Shown here in pieces: positions 15,680 through 24,998 of a stretch of 64,000 nt of DNA (position 1 is its first letter; every line of letters begins with the position of its first letter). This stretch comes from Holophagae bacterium (GTDB taxonomy: Bacteria; Acidobacteriota; Holophagae; Acanthopleuribacterales; Acanthopleuribacteraceae). The position numbers were made by a program, and so were the translations under genes. The notes beneath the pieces were generated by a model, which worked only from the letters and a program-made list of their open reading frames with translations, searched no databases and was not told the DNA's origin. The stretch is taken from contig JAJCXM010000014.1 of the NCBI GenBank assembly GCA_029263455.1, positions 124,001-188,000 of the forward strand, given 5' to 3'.

Positions 15680-17127
15680 TCTTCCTCTTTTAAATAAGAA
15701 ATCGCGCGCCTAATGGCCGGATCCACCTTTTTCTGAAGATACATCGATATTAGCGGTGATTCTAGATGTCGATTAAGTTCAATTCGCGAGGCGTCGTCTA
15801 ATTCAACGATCTCATCGGGAACGACGCCAGAGTCGCACCAAGATTCCTGCGTATCGGGAAAAAAATATTTCGTCATGGCTAGGCCCAGTTCGCCTTCGTT
15901 CTTGATAGGGTAGATCGTTTGTCCGACGCATTTTCCGACGGTATTTTCGCCGATAAGATAGCCGCGTTGCGCCATTTTGATAGCCGCCGCAAAAACTTCA
16001 GACATCGATGCCGAATTTCGATCAACTAGGATGACTAAGGGCGCAGCTACGTATTCGACGCTTGCAGCAACATGTTGGACAGAATCATGTTCTTTTCTTT
16101 GGAACGACATGATGGTTTGTCCAGGTTTTAATAAGCAATCAACCAACGCAGGCGAAGCGGCTCCTCCTGGATTACCTCTAAGATCAATAATAAGTCCAGC
16201 ACGCTCGTCCAAGGCAAGCAGACGATTGAGGCGTCTAAATTCTGTTAAGGTTTCAAAACTGAAACGAGAAAACCTCAGATAAACGATGCTTCCGATTTCA
16301 AACCAAGCGATCGTAGGTATACGCAGCGGAATACCAGAAGCCGAAACCGTTATCTGATGGCCACCACTATTATGGCCACCTCTATTAACTGTTAAGTGAT
16401 ATTCAAATGGCGATTCTTGCAACCAAAAATCAAGAAAGGCATCATTAGGCTTTTCGTTGTTGATGGCTATCACTTGATCGCCGGTCGAAACGCCTGCCTC
16501 TTGAAGTCTTCCATCCATTACTTCGCCAATTGTCCATGAGTCAGCGTTCGAGTCTATCGAAAATCCTGGCATAAAAAGCTTACCGCGGGAACGGATACGC
16601 TTGAATTGCAACTGATCTGCATAAACGTAATAGTTATATGGCGAATCCAGACAGTCAAGAACACTCTCGAACCACAAGAACCAAAGCAATTGGCCTGCAT
16701 GATCCTTGTCCCCATCAGATTCTCGAATCGATGCTTTGACTAATTTCTGAGCGGTTTTTGACAACGATCCAATATCAATAGTTCGACTTGATGTGCGCGT
16801 CATTAGCGTGAGCTTGGAAGCCGTTTCGATAGACAGAGTTAATGACAGCCCGAAATTTTTGCAGGCGACGCAATAATCAGATGATTCAAGCCTGACCAAG
16901 CGTTCCTGAAACGCGTTCAGGGCTTCGATGGTTTGAATTTGGCGACCCGATTCTTCATGAATGACACCTAGCACTCGTTTGAGTAACCGCTTCTCCTGGC
17001 CTAGAAACGATACGACGGGAAGCGTGCAATCGACAGATTGTATTCGTTCATCGGGTTGAGTGGCAGATCTCTGTACCAAGAAATTGGGGTAAACAACGGC
17101 ACAAACTAAAAATCCCAGATTGACCAT
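15676..17127 (-). CDS. S41-family C-terminal processing peptidase with PDZ domain
   Basis: A 483-residue exported protease. An N-terminal hydrophobic stretch is followed by a Cys-containing N-terminal domain, a PDZ domain (GRLQEAGVSTGDQVIAINN, about residues 205-250) and the S41 catalytic core. The core shows DLRGNPGG, the nucleophile Ser in NSASMSEVF and the Lys in GENTVGKCVGQT. It would cut envelope proteins near their C-termini. The start follows AGAGAG. The order protease then TPR protein, with a four-base overlap, suggests a working pair. Confidence 0.88.
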   Translation of the reverse strand: MVNLGFLVCAVVYPNFLVQRSATQPDERIQSVDCTLPVVSFLGQEKRLLKRVLGVIHEESGRQIQTIEALNAFQERLVRLESSDYCVACKNFGLSLTLSIETASKLTLMTRTSSRTIDIGSLSKTAQKLVKASIRESDGDKDHAGQLLWFLWFESVLDCLDSPYNYYVYADQLQFKRIRSRGKLFMPGFSIDSNADSWTIGEVMDGRLQEAGVSTGDQVIAINNEKPNDAFLDFWLQESPFEYHLTVNRGGHNSGGHQITVSASGIPLRIPTIAWFEIGSIVYLRFSRFSFETLTEFRRLNRLLALDERAGLIIDLRGNPGGAASPALVDCLLKPGQTIMSFQRKEHDSVQHVAASVEYVAAPLVILVDRNSASMSEVFAAAIKMAQRGYLIGENTVGKCVGQTIYPIKNEGELGLAMTKYFFPDTQESWCDSGVVPDEIVELDDASRIELNRHLESPLISMYLQKKVDPAIRRAISYLKEEE

Positions 17128-17562
17128 GATCTCTCTGCACTCTATTGATTAGTCTCAAATAGTAAAACCCTGAAACGACGGAATCAAGCAACTATTAAGT
17201 AATTACCATGTAACCGTTGATTTCATCTAGCAATCGCCAGGCAGGATCTAGCAACACGTCAGTCCCATCCACGTTTCGTAAGCCACCATTGATAGCGTGT
17301 TCCTAAGCAAGGCGACCTCCCGATGACGAAAATCGCAAGGCTAAATAATCTGATTGCGCTTCTTCTATCGCGCGGCACTAAGAACCTGGCGAAGAACCAA
17401 CACACCTAGGGAAATTGACAATAAATGCCAACCTAAACCACGCCACAAACGACTACCGGAATTACGAACAATTATTGAAAAAAGTCACCTCCAGATTGCC
17501 GTGAAACCTTAGGACAGGTTCTGATCTATCCTGTCAAAAACACCCAAGTACAGATTCCCGAA
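17128..17562. other. intergenic, only a short C-terminal-like fragment
   Basis: No full gene is seen. On the minus strand, about 17195-17295, a 30-35 codon frame reads LRNVDGTDVLLDPAWRLLDE and ends at TAA; it has no start and looks like the tail of a lost gene. A 6-bp stem-loop (GACAGG 17513-17518, CCTGTC 17530-17535) lies after the end of the minus-strand membrane gene, without a T-run. Confidence 0.35.
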
Positions 17563-18312
17563 TCAATCGACTTGTGCTTCCAGTAGCCCGTAAAAAAAGA
17601 CTAACTCCATAGCGTGAAAGCCGCTATACATGACCATAACGGCGGTCGTAAGGAAGAAATTTGAGACAACCATCGCGTAAGTAACCGGAAGCATTGAATA
17701 GGCCAAACTTACGATCCCCAGGCTTGGTAATCCCACTCCCAATACAGGAATCCACATAGCTAACGACGTCCGGAACTGAAACGAGATGATGCCTTGCGCT
17801 TGGGATGTAAGCGCCCAGCTTTTTTCAATTGCACGCCACGGGGGATCGCCATGCAGTAAGGTGAATTCGTCTGCCCAAAATAGTCGAATTCCTAGGTATA
17901 TACCGGGGAATATGAAAAACAGGTAGCCTAGGCAAATCAACGTCCAAACTACGATCCAGGTTAAGATCCAAGGAATGAATCGCCAAATGCTTTGCAGCAA
18001 TGATGAAGACTGACCCTGGTCATCACTCTTCACCAAGTCCGATAATAAGGTGCAAATGGCACACATCCCCATCAACAATGTAACGGCAAACACAAAAAAT
18101 GCCGTTCCCGTTGGGTGTCTAGAATGCTCATCCAAGCTATAAAACACACTCCGGTCGAGGGCTAAGAAAAATGCTGCAACGACGCCAAACTTCACGGAGT
18201 AGACAACAATCGAGCCTAAATTGCTCCACCACAATTTGAGTCCCAACGTAACGGGTGTCTGAAGCCAACCATCACGAGAAGGGCCACAAACCTCCGGTAT
18301 GGGGTGTTCCAT
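17563..18312 (-). CDS. multi-pass membrane protein, glycerophosphodiesterase-membrane-domain-like
   Basis: A 249-residue protein with about six membrane helices. The segment FIFPGIYLGIRLFWADEF followed by EKSWALTSQ is characteristic of the membrane-domain family also seen N-terminal to some glycerophosphodiester phosphodiesterases and in YciC-like proteins. No catalytic domain is attached. It stands alone between two gene-poor gaps. Function unknown. Confidence 0.7.
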   Translation of the reverse strand: MEHPIPEVCGPSRDGWLQTPVTLGLKLWWSNLGSIVVYSVKFGVVAAFFLALDRSVFYSLDEHSRHPTGTAFFVFAVTLLMGMCAICTLLSDLVKSDDQGQSSSLLQSIWRFIPWILTWIVVWTLICLGYLFFIFPGIYLGIRLFWADEFTLLHGDPPWRAIEKSWALTSQAQGIISFQFRTSLAMWIPVLGVGLPSLGIVSLAYSMLPVTYAMVVSNFFLTTAVMVMYSGFHAMELVFFYGLLEAQVD

Positions 18313-18685
18313 TACGTATCCCTAAGCCTGTTGAAGATGGTTCCACCTTACGACAAATGGGCGAATCAAACCCAACATTATTTTTTACGTTCCAGACATA
18401 GTCCTGAGAACGAAGTTAAGTCAATTCCGAGTGGACTATTCGGAATTTGAATCCAGGGACTGTATTACCATCATGACCTCACTGTGTCCGAATACCGTGC
18501 GAACGCTCAATGAATATTTGCTGAGATTACAATGTAAGCCGCACGTGATAAGGCGGATAGCGCATGAATCGCGATGATGCTCTTGCCTAACTAATCCTTG
18601 GAACCGGTATCGATTGGCCTTGATTGGTTGAGTTCAAGCGCGTTTAGCCGGATGGTAAGATGCTGACTCTGAAAGCTATGACCTC
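18313..18685. other. intergenic, no gene seen
   Basis: The 373 bases between the divergent membrane protein and the lipoprotein gene show no open frame with a credible start. They should hold both promoters, but I could not pick a convincing -10/-35 pair. Confidence 0.4.
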
Positions 18686-19174
18686 ATGACCAAACCAAAA
18701 AAGGCATTGTTCGGCCTATCGATTATCCAGGTTGCGGCTCTGCTGTGCGCCTGCTCACAGGTGCCTTCAAGAACGGACGAAGACCTGCGACGTCTTCAGG
18801 GCCACTGGCAAGGTGAAGGACCAGGTGGCGCGTGCTCTATCATCATTACGGGTCATTCACTGCATTTTCATGCGCGGCCGGACTTTTGGTTTGAGACAAC
18901 ATTCACCCTCCCCTCCGACACCGATCCAACTCAGCTCCACGCAACCATCATCAAGGACAGTTCACCGCAACAGGTCGACGTTGGCACCGTCGTGGTAGCC
19001 GTCTTTAAGGTTAACGAAGAGACACTCAAATTAGCCGTGATCGAAGACTTTGACGGGCCTCCGCAGAATCCAGTCATCACCGAATCGGACTGGGCAAAGA
19101 TCGAGGCGAATTGGATGCTCGATCGCTATAGGCTCAAGCGGGTTCAGGCCGAAACAAAGATCCAGCCCGAATAA
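18686..19174 (+). CDS. putative lipoprotein, TIGR03067-like
   Basis: A 162-residue protein with a lipobox-type signal (VAALLCACSQ; lipidated Cys at about 21-23). RRLQGHWQGEGPGGACSIII follows, matching the opening of small LQG-x-W domain proteins (TIGR03067-like) common in Planctomycetes and Acidobacteria. No enzyme motif is visible. The ribosome site is weak. Function unknown. Confidence 0.6.
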   Translation: MTKPKKALFGLSIIQVAALLCACSQVPSRTDEDLRRLQGHWQGEGPGGACSIIITGHSLHFHARPDFWFETTFTLPSDTDPTQLHATIIKDSSPQQVDVGTVVVAVFKVNEETLKLAVIEDFDGPPQNPVITESDWAKIEANWMLDRYRLKRVQAETKIQPE

Positions 19175-19397
19175 GCCAGAGTTATTGACCGCCCACGATC
19201 GCTGACATGTGGACCACCCAATCGCAGTAACCGTCATCCATCTTTAGCTTGAACCAGGAATAAAACCCAATAAGCAATTCGACCCTTCGTTGTGCCCAAA
19301 GCGTTCATGGCGATTGCGTTGCAGTAACCTAGACAATTCATCTGACCAAGCTAGAATACTCAACCTCGATGAAGAATACTGAGATCAAAGGTGCCCA

Positions 19398-19832
19398 ATG
19401 AAAGCCGTCACGAGCCTGATGCTCATACCCGCTCTATTTGGATCTACTCAAGACAGTGAGAAAATCCAGAAGTATAACCACCACTTTTACTCGCACCAAG
19501 CGATACACATCACGCCATGTATTTTTGAGATGGAGTTGGTACCCAAATGGTCCATGGCCTCACGCATCAAAAAGAAGAAGAATGGGAAGAATATTTACAG
19601 CGGAAAGGCCACGCGTGTCGCTATGGGAGAAGTGCCCAGATTGTACCCCGCTAATCAGCTCGACTACATCATGAGTCCCAGTGCTGGCAACCTGATCACC
19701 GCCGACTCACAAACCCTGCAACTTGAGATGACCCATAACCAGCGCCCTTGGTTCGAACACACGCTCAAATACGCCGAACCTAACGACATCATGAAACAAC
19801 TCCCTGATACGGTCATCGCCATTTGGAGATGA
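19398..19832 (+). CDS. hypothetical secreted protein
   Basis: A 144-residue frame with AAAGGTG seven bases before ATG and a short hydrophobic start (MKAVTSLMLIPALFGSTQ) that could be a signal peptide. The rest is basic in the middle (RIKKKKNGKN) and shows no family I know. It ends 66 bases before the hybrid sensor gene and points the same way. It may be real; codon use and the ribosome site support it modestly. Confidence 0.45.
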   Translation: MKAVTSLMLIPALFGSTQDSEKIQKYNHHFYSHQAIHITPCIFEMELVPKWSMASRIKKKKNGKNIYSGKATRVAMGEVPRLYPANQLDYIMSPSAGNLITADSQTLQLEMTHNQRPWFEHTLKYAEPNDIMKQLPDTVIAIWR

Positions 19833-19898
19833 TTGGCCTCCATCGAAGACTAACTACTGCATTAGTTGGGCTTAATGTGGGAGACTGATTAACCAAAA

Positions 19899-22800
19899 AT
19901 GTTATTGCTATGCGTGAGTCTACTGTATCAATCGGAACCATCCCTGTCGGTTGATCAAGCCTATCACTATCAACGTATTACGATGGAAGACGGGCTAGCT
20001 TCTGACACCGTCATTGGCATAACGCAAGATGATTATGGCTACATCTGGTTGGCAACTGGCGACGGACTAAACCGCTTTGACGGCGACAAAATGCTGACCA
20101 TGCGCCATATCGCGAACCGCAATGACTCCCTGTCTGGCAATGAAGTCATGCACCTATTCTGTGACCGTGAAGGCCGGATTTGGGCTGGCACTTTTGATCA
20201 CGGATTGAATGAAATTGATCCCAACTCGTTAGTTGTCAAACGCTACGAACATCGGGATGCCGATCCCACCTCACTAAGCCACAACCGCGTCACTGCTATT
20301 GTCCAAGACGACGATGGTTTTGTGTGGGTTGGAACCGCTGACGGCTTGAATCGCCTAGACCCGCGCACTGGCAGCATTAAGATATTCCAACACGCCAATA
20401 ACAAAAACAGCCTCAGCCATTCCGCCATCCAGTCACTCTTTGTCGATGACAAGGGCGTGCTTTGGGTAGCGACGCTGGATGGATTCAATCGCTTTGACCG
20501 GGTAACGTCCAGCTTTGAAAGATTCTATGTGGAGAAACCGCTTGGCGAGAATCTGGTTTGTAGCATCAAATCAGCGGGTAGCAATGATCTATGGATCGCA
20601 GAAAACTATGGCGGCGTAAGCCGTTTCGATACGAAGAAAAGAGTCTTTGAAAGTCGTTTGGACGAGCTCGCGGGTGTGCCAATTTACACGATGCACAGCG
20701 ATCGACAGGGTCAACTCTGGATCGGAACCGCTCAGCAAGGTATTTATTGTCGCGCTCCTGACGGCAACGTGACGCAACCAATTTACGATTTAAGTGATGC
20801 GAACAGTCTGGCAATTAAGCCGATCTCGTCGGTTTTCGAAGATGCGGAATCTGTCTTCTGGTTTGGGACATTTGACGCTGGCGTATACCGATTCAATCCA
20901 AGAACGCTCGATTTTCCCCAATGGCGCATCAATGAGGATGGGCGCGATATCGGGGCAGCGATTACGGCCATCACTTCAGGTCAAACAGGCGAAGTTTGGA
21001 TAGGTATCAGGGACGCCGGCGTCATCCAAATCGATAAGCACCGTCAGGTGACGCGCGACTGGGAATTTGATGCTCAGGTTAATTGCCTCTTGGCGGACAG
21101 GTCGCAGCGCTTATGGGTAGGACTAAGGAAACAGGGTGTGGTTCAAATTGAATTAGAAACCGGTGCGCAAACCCACTTTTTGGCCGACACAAACGGCCTT
21201 TGGTCCCTGAGCCACGAACACCCAACGGTCATGATTGAGGATCGTAGCGGAAACATCTGCATAGGAACACGTGGCGGACTCAATATCATCGAGCCTGAGG
21301 TCGTTAGCCAGTACACCGTCGAATCCCACGGAAGCAAAGGCATGGTTGACGACCGAGTTTTTGCGTTGTCAGCGGACAATCGCGGCGGAATATGGGTGGG
21401 CGTTTCATTTGGCACCCTACTCTACCTAAACGAGAGTCGAGAAGAGTTTGCGCCTTTCACCTTAAGCGAAAGGTCCGCACTTGACCCATTCGATCTTCGC
21501 GTTGCTGCCATCAGTTCATCACGAGCAGGTAATTTGTGGGTTGGCGTGCACGGGGAAGGCGTCAAGAGCTTCGACCTGGACAGCAGTCAAGTCGATGACA
21601 TTGAGTCCGGTCAAACACAGATCAGTGGTATCTATGAAGATGGCCAACAACGGCTTTGGGTTTATGGTGAAAAAGGCCTCTCCTGCATCAATCTTCTGAG
21701 CCGTGACATCCGGGTTTACGACCAAGAAGACGGCTTGATTTGGAAGTCTTTCTTGGACCGGAGCTTTAGCAGGCGATCCCAAGGCGAACTCGTATTAGGT
21801 GGTACCGGCGGATATTTTAGTTTCAATCCAGACAAAATTCAGCCAGACGCCAATCCCCCAAGGGTCTACTTCACAGATGTGGAAGTCTTTGGTCAGCCCC
21901 TCCACTCCAGCTATAGCTCAATAACACACAACATTGGATACAAACAGAAGGCAAAACTCACCCATAAACAAAACACATTAACCCTACGATACGCCGGTCT
22001 ACAATTTGCCAGTCCCAGCAAAATATCCTTTCGACACCGTTTGGAACCTTTGGACAAGCATTGGCAATACGGCGAAAGCGGTCAGAGGAGTTTGAATTAT
22101 TACAATCTGCCGCCCGGGCAATACGTTTTGGCACTTGAGGCAGCGAACGCGGATGCCGTTTGGTCACCGCAACGCCAATTCCCCTTCGAAATAGCCAATC
22201 CGCCCTGGCGTACTTGGTGGGCATTCATGCTTTATGCGCTCATTTCAATGGCAGCCATTGCTAGTTGGACCCGTATGCGAACCAGGATGCTGCGCAAACG
22301 CGCTGGCGAATTGGAAAGTGAGGTTAGGCTTCGAACGCAGAGTGTTCGTGAGCAAAAAGACACCATTGAACGTTTGTTGAAGCGTAAGGACATTCTGTTT
22401 GCTAATGTGTCCCACGAATTTCGTACACCTTTAACGTTGATCATGGGACCCATAACTCGCATGCTGGCGGCCGAGTCGCCATTCAAAGATCAGCTAAACA
22501 TGATCCGCAGGAATGCCACTCGTTTGCTGCGTATGGTGGATCAGTTATTAGACTTGGCAAGATTAGGAGAACATGAGCCATCTAATTCGACACCTCTGAA
22601 CGTGACTTCTCATCTTAATTTCATGGTGCAATCGTTCCTGCCAGTTGTGGAGGCCCAAGGTCAAACTCTAACTCAAGATGTCCACCCGCATTTGAGTCTG
22701 ATGATGCCGCAGGATGTATTCGAAAAGATTGTCTCGAATCTCTTATCCAACGCAGTGAAATATGCAGGTCGTGGCGCGTCAATTCACGTTCACGCCTTCG

Positions 22801-23927
22801 AACTCAATGATCGTGTCATGCTTGAAATCAGTGATAACGGTCCTGGCATCGAAGCTGAGTATCAACCGTTGGTTTTTGAACGATTTTACCGGTTGCCTGA
22901 TTCGTCAAGTTCGGAAGGCGCAGGCATTGGGCTGTCATTAGCAAAGGAGCTTGTTGAAGCCCACAACGGTTCAATTGAGCTCATCTCATCTCGTGGTCAT
23001 GGCGTTCTTTTTCGCATTGGCCTACCGGCAAACCATGACGCCATATCTTCTACCTTGGAACCTAGCGAACACCATCCAACTCTAGAGCTGGAACTGCAGA
23101 CATTAACCCAGCCCCAAGAACAGAATACTCACGCTGAGCGGGATCAAACCGAACAGAGACCGACCGTGCTGGTGATCGAAGATCACATGGACATGCGGAC
23201 CTATATCGTTGAAGAGTTAAGCGAAATCGCCGATTGCTCCTGTGCCAGTGACGGTGTATCTGGGTTAGCAGAAGCACAGAATCAGGTGCCCGATCTAATC
23301 GTCTGTGACGTCATGATGCCAGGCATGGATGGTTTCCAACTCAATGAAGCATTGAAATCGAATGAGCTGACAAGCCACATCCCCGTCATTTTGCTCACAG
23401 CAAGAGGAGACCAGGAAAGCCGCCTGCGTGGTCTAAAAGGAAGAGCCGACGCGTACCTCACAAAACCATTTGACGCCACCGAGTTACGCGTTCAAGTTGA
23501 GAATCTCTTGACCATTCGTGAATTGCTAAAGAAGCGTTTTGGAAGAATGTTGTTGGCGACCGAAGATCAACCCAACATTCAACCAGATGAGCTTAATGCC
23601 GTGGACGAGCAGTTTCTTAGCCGGTTCACAGCTGTATTGGATAAAAACTATTCAAACTCTGAATTCTCGTTGTCGGAAATCGTCGCTTTAATGCATACAA
23701 GTGAACGCCCGCTTCAACGAAAACTGAAAGCGCTGACCGATCACACCCCGTCACAATACCTGCGTCTTTTCCGCCTGCAGAAAGCGCGTTCGCTCTTGCA
23801 ACAAGGGCAAACAGCATCGCAGGTTGCCTTTGCGGTCGGCTTCTCGTCTCACGCGTATTTCACCACCTGCTTCAAAGCTCAGTTTGGGGTCGTGCCTTCA
23901 CATTACGTAGTCCCAAATCCCGACTAA
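19899..23927 (+). CDS. hybrid two-component system: propeller sensor kinase-REC-AraC regulator
   Basis: A 1342-residue one-protein signalling system. After a signal anchor, residues ~20-690 are Reg_prop propeller repeats (DDYGYIWLATGDGLNRFD and many relatives) and a Y_Y_Y domain, all periplasmic. A membrane helix lies near 772. The cytoplasmic part has the phospho-acceptor His in FANVSHEFRTPLT (~838), an ATPase with NLLSNAVKYAG, SDNGPGIEAE and GAGIGLSLAKE, a receiver with Asp in VCDVMMPGMDG (~1130), and a C-terminal AraC-type DNA-binding domain (SLSEIVALMHTSERPLQRK, AVGFSSHAYF). In Bacteroidetes such proteins sense glycans. It lies just before the peptide cassette and may control it through the direct repeats at 23991-24022. 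Confidence 0.95.
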   Translation: MLLLCVSLLYQSEPSLSVDQAYHYQRITMEDGLASDTVIGITQDDYGYIWLATGDGLNRFDGDKMLTMRHIANRNDSLSGNEVMHLFCDREGRIWAGTFDHGLNEIDPNSLVVKRYEHRDADPTSLSHNRVTAIVQDDDGFVWVGTADGLNRLDPRTGSIKIFQHANNKNSLSHSAIQSLFVDDKGVLWVATLDGFNRFDRVTSSFERFYVEKPLGENLVCSIKSAGSNDLWIAENYGGVSRFDTKKRVFESRLDELAGVPIYTMHSDRQGQLWIGTAQQGIYCRAPDGNVTQPIYDLSDANSLAIKPISSVFEDAESVFWFGTFDAGVYRFNPRTLDFPQWRINEDGRDIGAAITAITSGQTGEVWIGIRDAGVIQIDKHRQVTRDWEFDAQVNCLLADRSQRLWVGLRKQGVVQIELETGAQTHFLADTNGLWSLSHEHPTVMIEDRSGNICIGTRGGLNIIEPEVVSQYTVESHGSKGMVDDRVFALSADNRGGIWVGVSFGTLLYLNESREEFAPFTLSERSALDPFDLRVAAISSSRAGNLWVGVHGEGVKSFDLDSSQVDDIESGQTQISGIYEDGQQRLWVYGEKGLSCINLLSRDIRVYDQEDGLIWKSFLDRSFSRRSQGELVLGGTGGYFSFNPDKIQPDANPPRVYFTDVEVFGQPLHSSYSSITHNIGYKQKAKLTHKQNTLTLRYAGLQFASPSKISFRHRLEPLDKHWQYGESGQRSLNYYNLPPGQYVLALEAANADAVWSPQRQFPFEIANPPWRTWWAFMLYALISMAAIASWTRMRTRMLRKRAGELESEVRLRTQSVREQKDTIERLLKRKDILFANVSHEFRTPLTLIMGPITRMLAAESPFKDQLNMIRRNATRLLRMVDQLLDLARLGEHEPSNSTPLNVTSHLNFMVQSFLPVVEAQGQTLTQDVHPHLSLMMPQDVFEKIVSNLLSNAVKYAGRGASIHVHAFELNDRVMLEISDNGPGIEAEYQPLVFERFYRLPDSSSSEGAGIGLSLAKELVEAHNGSIELISSRGHGVLFRIGLPANHDAISSTLEPSEHHPTLELELQTLTQPQEQNTHAERDQTEQRPTVLVIEDHMDMRTYIVEELSEIADCSCASDGVSGLAEAQNQVPDLIVCDVMMPGMDGFQLNEALKSNELTSHIPVILLTARGDQESRLRGLKGRADAYLTKPFDATELRVQVENLLTIRELLKKRFGRMLLATEDQPNIQPDELNAVDEQFLSRFTAVLDKNYSNSEFSLSEIVALMHTSERPLQRKLKALTDHTPSQYLRLFRLQKARSLLQQGQTASQVAFAVGFSSHAYFTTCFKAQFGVVPSHYVVPNPD

Positions 23928-23990
23928 GCCTATTAATGCCTGGATCATTGGTTAACTAACACATCTTTTTCCAGCTACTTACAGTAATGA

Positions 23991-24022
23991 CGGAATATTG
24001 AAACAGGACGCCGGAATATTGA
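23991..24022. promoter_or_regulatory. direct repeat CGGAATATTGA, 21-bp period, before the peptide cassette
   Basis: CGGAATATTGA occurs at 23991-24001 and again at 24012-24022, exactly two helical turns apart, in the 196-base gap between the hybrid regulator and the thioredoxin-like gene. AraC-type proteins commonly bind such direct repeats. Assigning it to the upstream regulator is inference. Confidence 0.5.
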
Positions 24023-24123
24023 TAACGCTCCGCTAAGGGACTCCGCTAGCCTGTGGTTGTTTTGACGAGCCGAGATCCTGCTTTGATGTTCGATGGCAGA
24101 TGATCGGCTGGAAAGGATTGCCC

Positions 24124-24651
24124 GTGAAATGGATCGTGACCCTTGTAATGACCATGGCGTTGTTAACAGGATGGTGGTTCGTCAGTCGACCTGATTCGCC
24201 GCTAATTGACTATAGTGTTCGCGAGTTTGATGTTGGCTTGTTGCTGGGTTTGCAGTCGTTCGGCGACTTTGATCCAGACCTCGAATTCACCCACGATCTT
24301 TCGGTCATTTTCTACTTTTCGTCATTGAGCTGTTCAACCTGTACGACAAGAGAGCTCAGGAATTTGGCGGATTGGTATGAGAAGTATCGAGATCGAGTAG
24401 ATTTCTTTTTGGTTGTTCAAGGCCAGGACGATGTTTATTTGCACAATTTGAAACGACTAGGAGACGTGAAATATCCCATCTTGCTGGAAGCGGAGCAAGG
24501 GGACATGGGATTCGCTCATACCTGTGTCATGTTGATGTCAAAAAACGAAGCGTCCGTGCTTGCCACTTACTATCCGCAGGTCGACCCCAAAACCGCTGAT
24601 GACATTCTCTTCTTGGAGACATACTTGGTCGGTCAAATCAAAGGAACGTGA
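24124..24651 (+). CDS. membrane-anchored thioredoxin-like protein (CSTC), first gene of peptide cassette
   Basis: I prefer the GTG at 24124 (GAAAGGA six bases upstream); an ATG at 24100 is in frame. About 175 residues: an N-terminal anchor (MKWIVTLVMTMALLTGWWFV) and a periplasmic domain with VIFYFSSLSCSTCTTRELRN. This is a thioredoxin-fold beta strand and helix with the redox pair Cys-Ser-Thr-Cys. The later part (RVDFFLVVQGQDD, YPILLEAE) fits the fold. It could oxidise, reduce or isomerise the cysteines of the small peptides encoded next. It ends 62 bases before the first peptide gene. Confidence 0.78.
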   Translation: MKWIVTLVMTMALLTGWWFVSRPDSPLIDYSVREFDVGLLLGLQSFGDFDPDLEFTHDLSVIFYFSSLSCSTCTTRELRNLADWYEKYRDRVDFFLVVQGQDDVYLHNLKRLGDVKYPILLEAEQGDMGFAHTCVMLMSKNEASVLATYYPQVDPKTADDILFLETYLVGQIKGT

Positions 24652-24713
24652 ACGGATTGACTTGTCCCAATGGGTCCATTCATGTCCCAAAAAAATCTAT
24701 GGAGTTAGAACCA

Positions 24714-24944
24714 ATGAAAAAATTAATTTTGTCTCTGTTGTTCGCTGTTGCTGTGCTGGGTGGCACCGCAACATTTGTGATGGCTGGTAACGGCTATTAC
24801 TCAATTGTCGAGTCATGCTGGGGTCCAATTCGCCATGCAGACGGATCTATCAGCTACACACCAGGTGGACGTTACACAATGGCGTGTTTGCCAAACGGCA
24901 ACCAGTCTTGTGCCCAAGAACAATGTCTTGGTGACATTCGCTGA
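24714..24944 (+). CDS. small secreted four-Cys peptide 1 of the cassette
   Basis: A 76-residue precursor. ATG 24714 has GGAG about ten bases upstream; the longer frame from 24648 adds 22 residues with no feature. Residues 1-24 are a clear signal peptide (MKKLILSLLFAVAVLGG..VMA). The mature part of about 52 residues has cysteines in ESCWG, MACLPNG, QSC and EQC and is rich in Gly, Tyr and Ser. It shares CLPxG followed by another Cys with the second peptide at 26329. The layout (tiny signal-peptide protein, then a propeller) recalls NVEALA peptides of Bacteroidetes, but the sequence differs. Confidence 0.75.
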   Translation: MKKLILSLLFAVAVLGGTATFVMAGNGYYSIVESCWGPIRHADGSISYTPGGRYTMACLPNGNQSCAQEQCLGDIR

Positions 24945-24951
24945 TTCAGAC

Positions 24952-24978
24952 GTTTGGGAGGCCATTGGTCTCCCAAAC
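24952..24978 (+). promoter_or_regulatory. intercistronic hairpin between peptide 1 and propeller gene
   Basis: GTTTGGGAG (24952-24960) pairs perfectly with CTCCCAAAC (24970-24978), and the stem can extend inward to a three-base loop. It lies 8 bases after the peptide stop and 20 before the GTG of the next gene. With no T-run it is probably a partial terminator or a 3'-end stabiliser that lets peptide mRNA exceed the downstream message. Confidence 0.65.
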
Positions 24979-24998
24979 ACCATGACTTGGAGGATTTT

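Noticed and set aside
17513-17535. Rho-independent terminator after the minus-strand membrane gene
   Set aside because: The stem has only six pairs and no T-run on the correct side.
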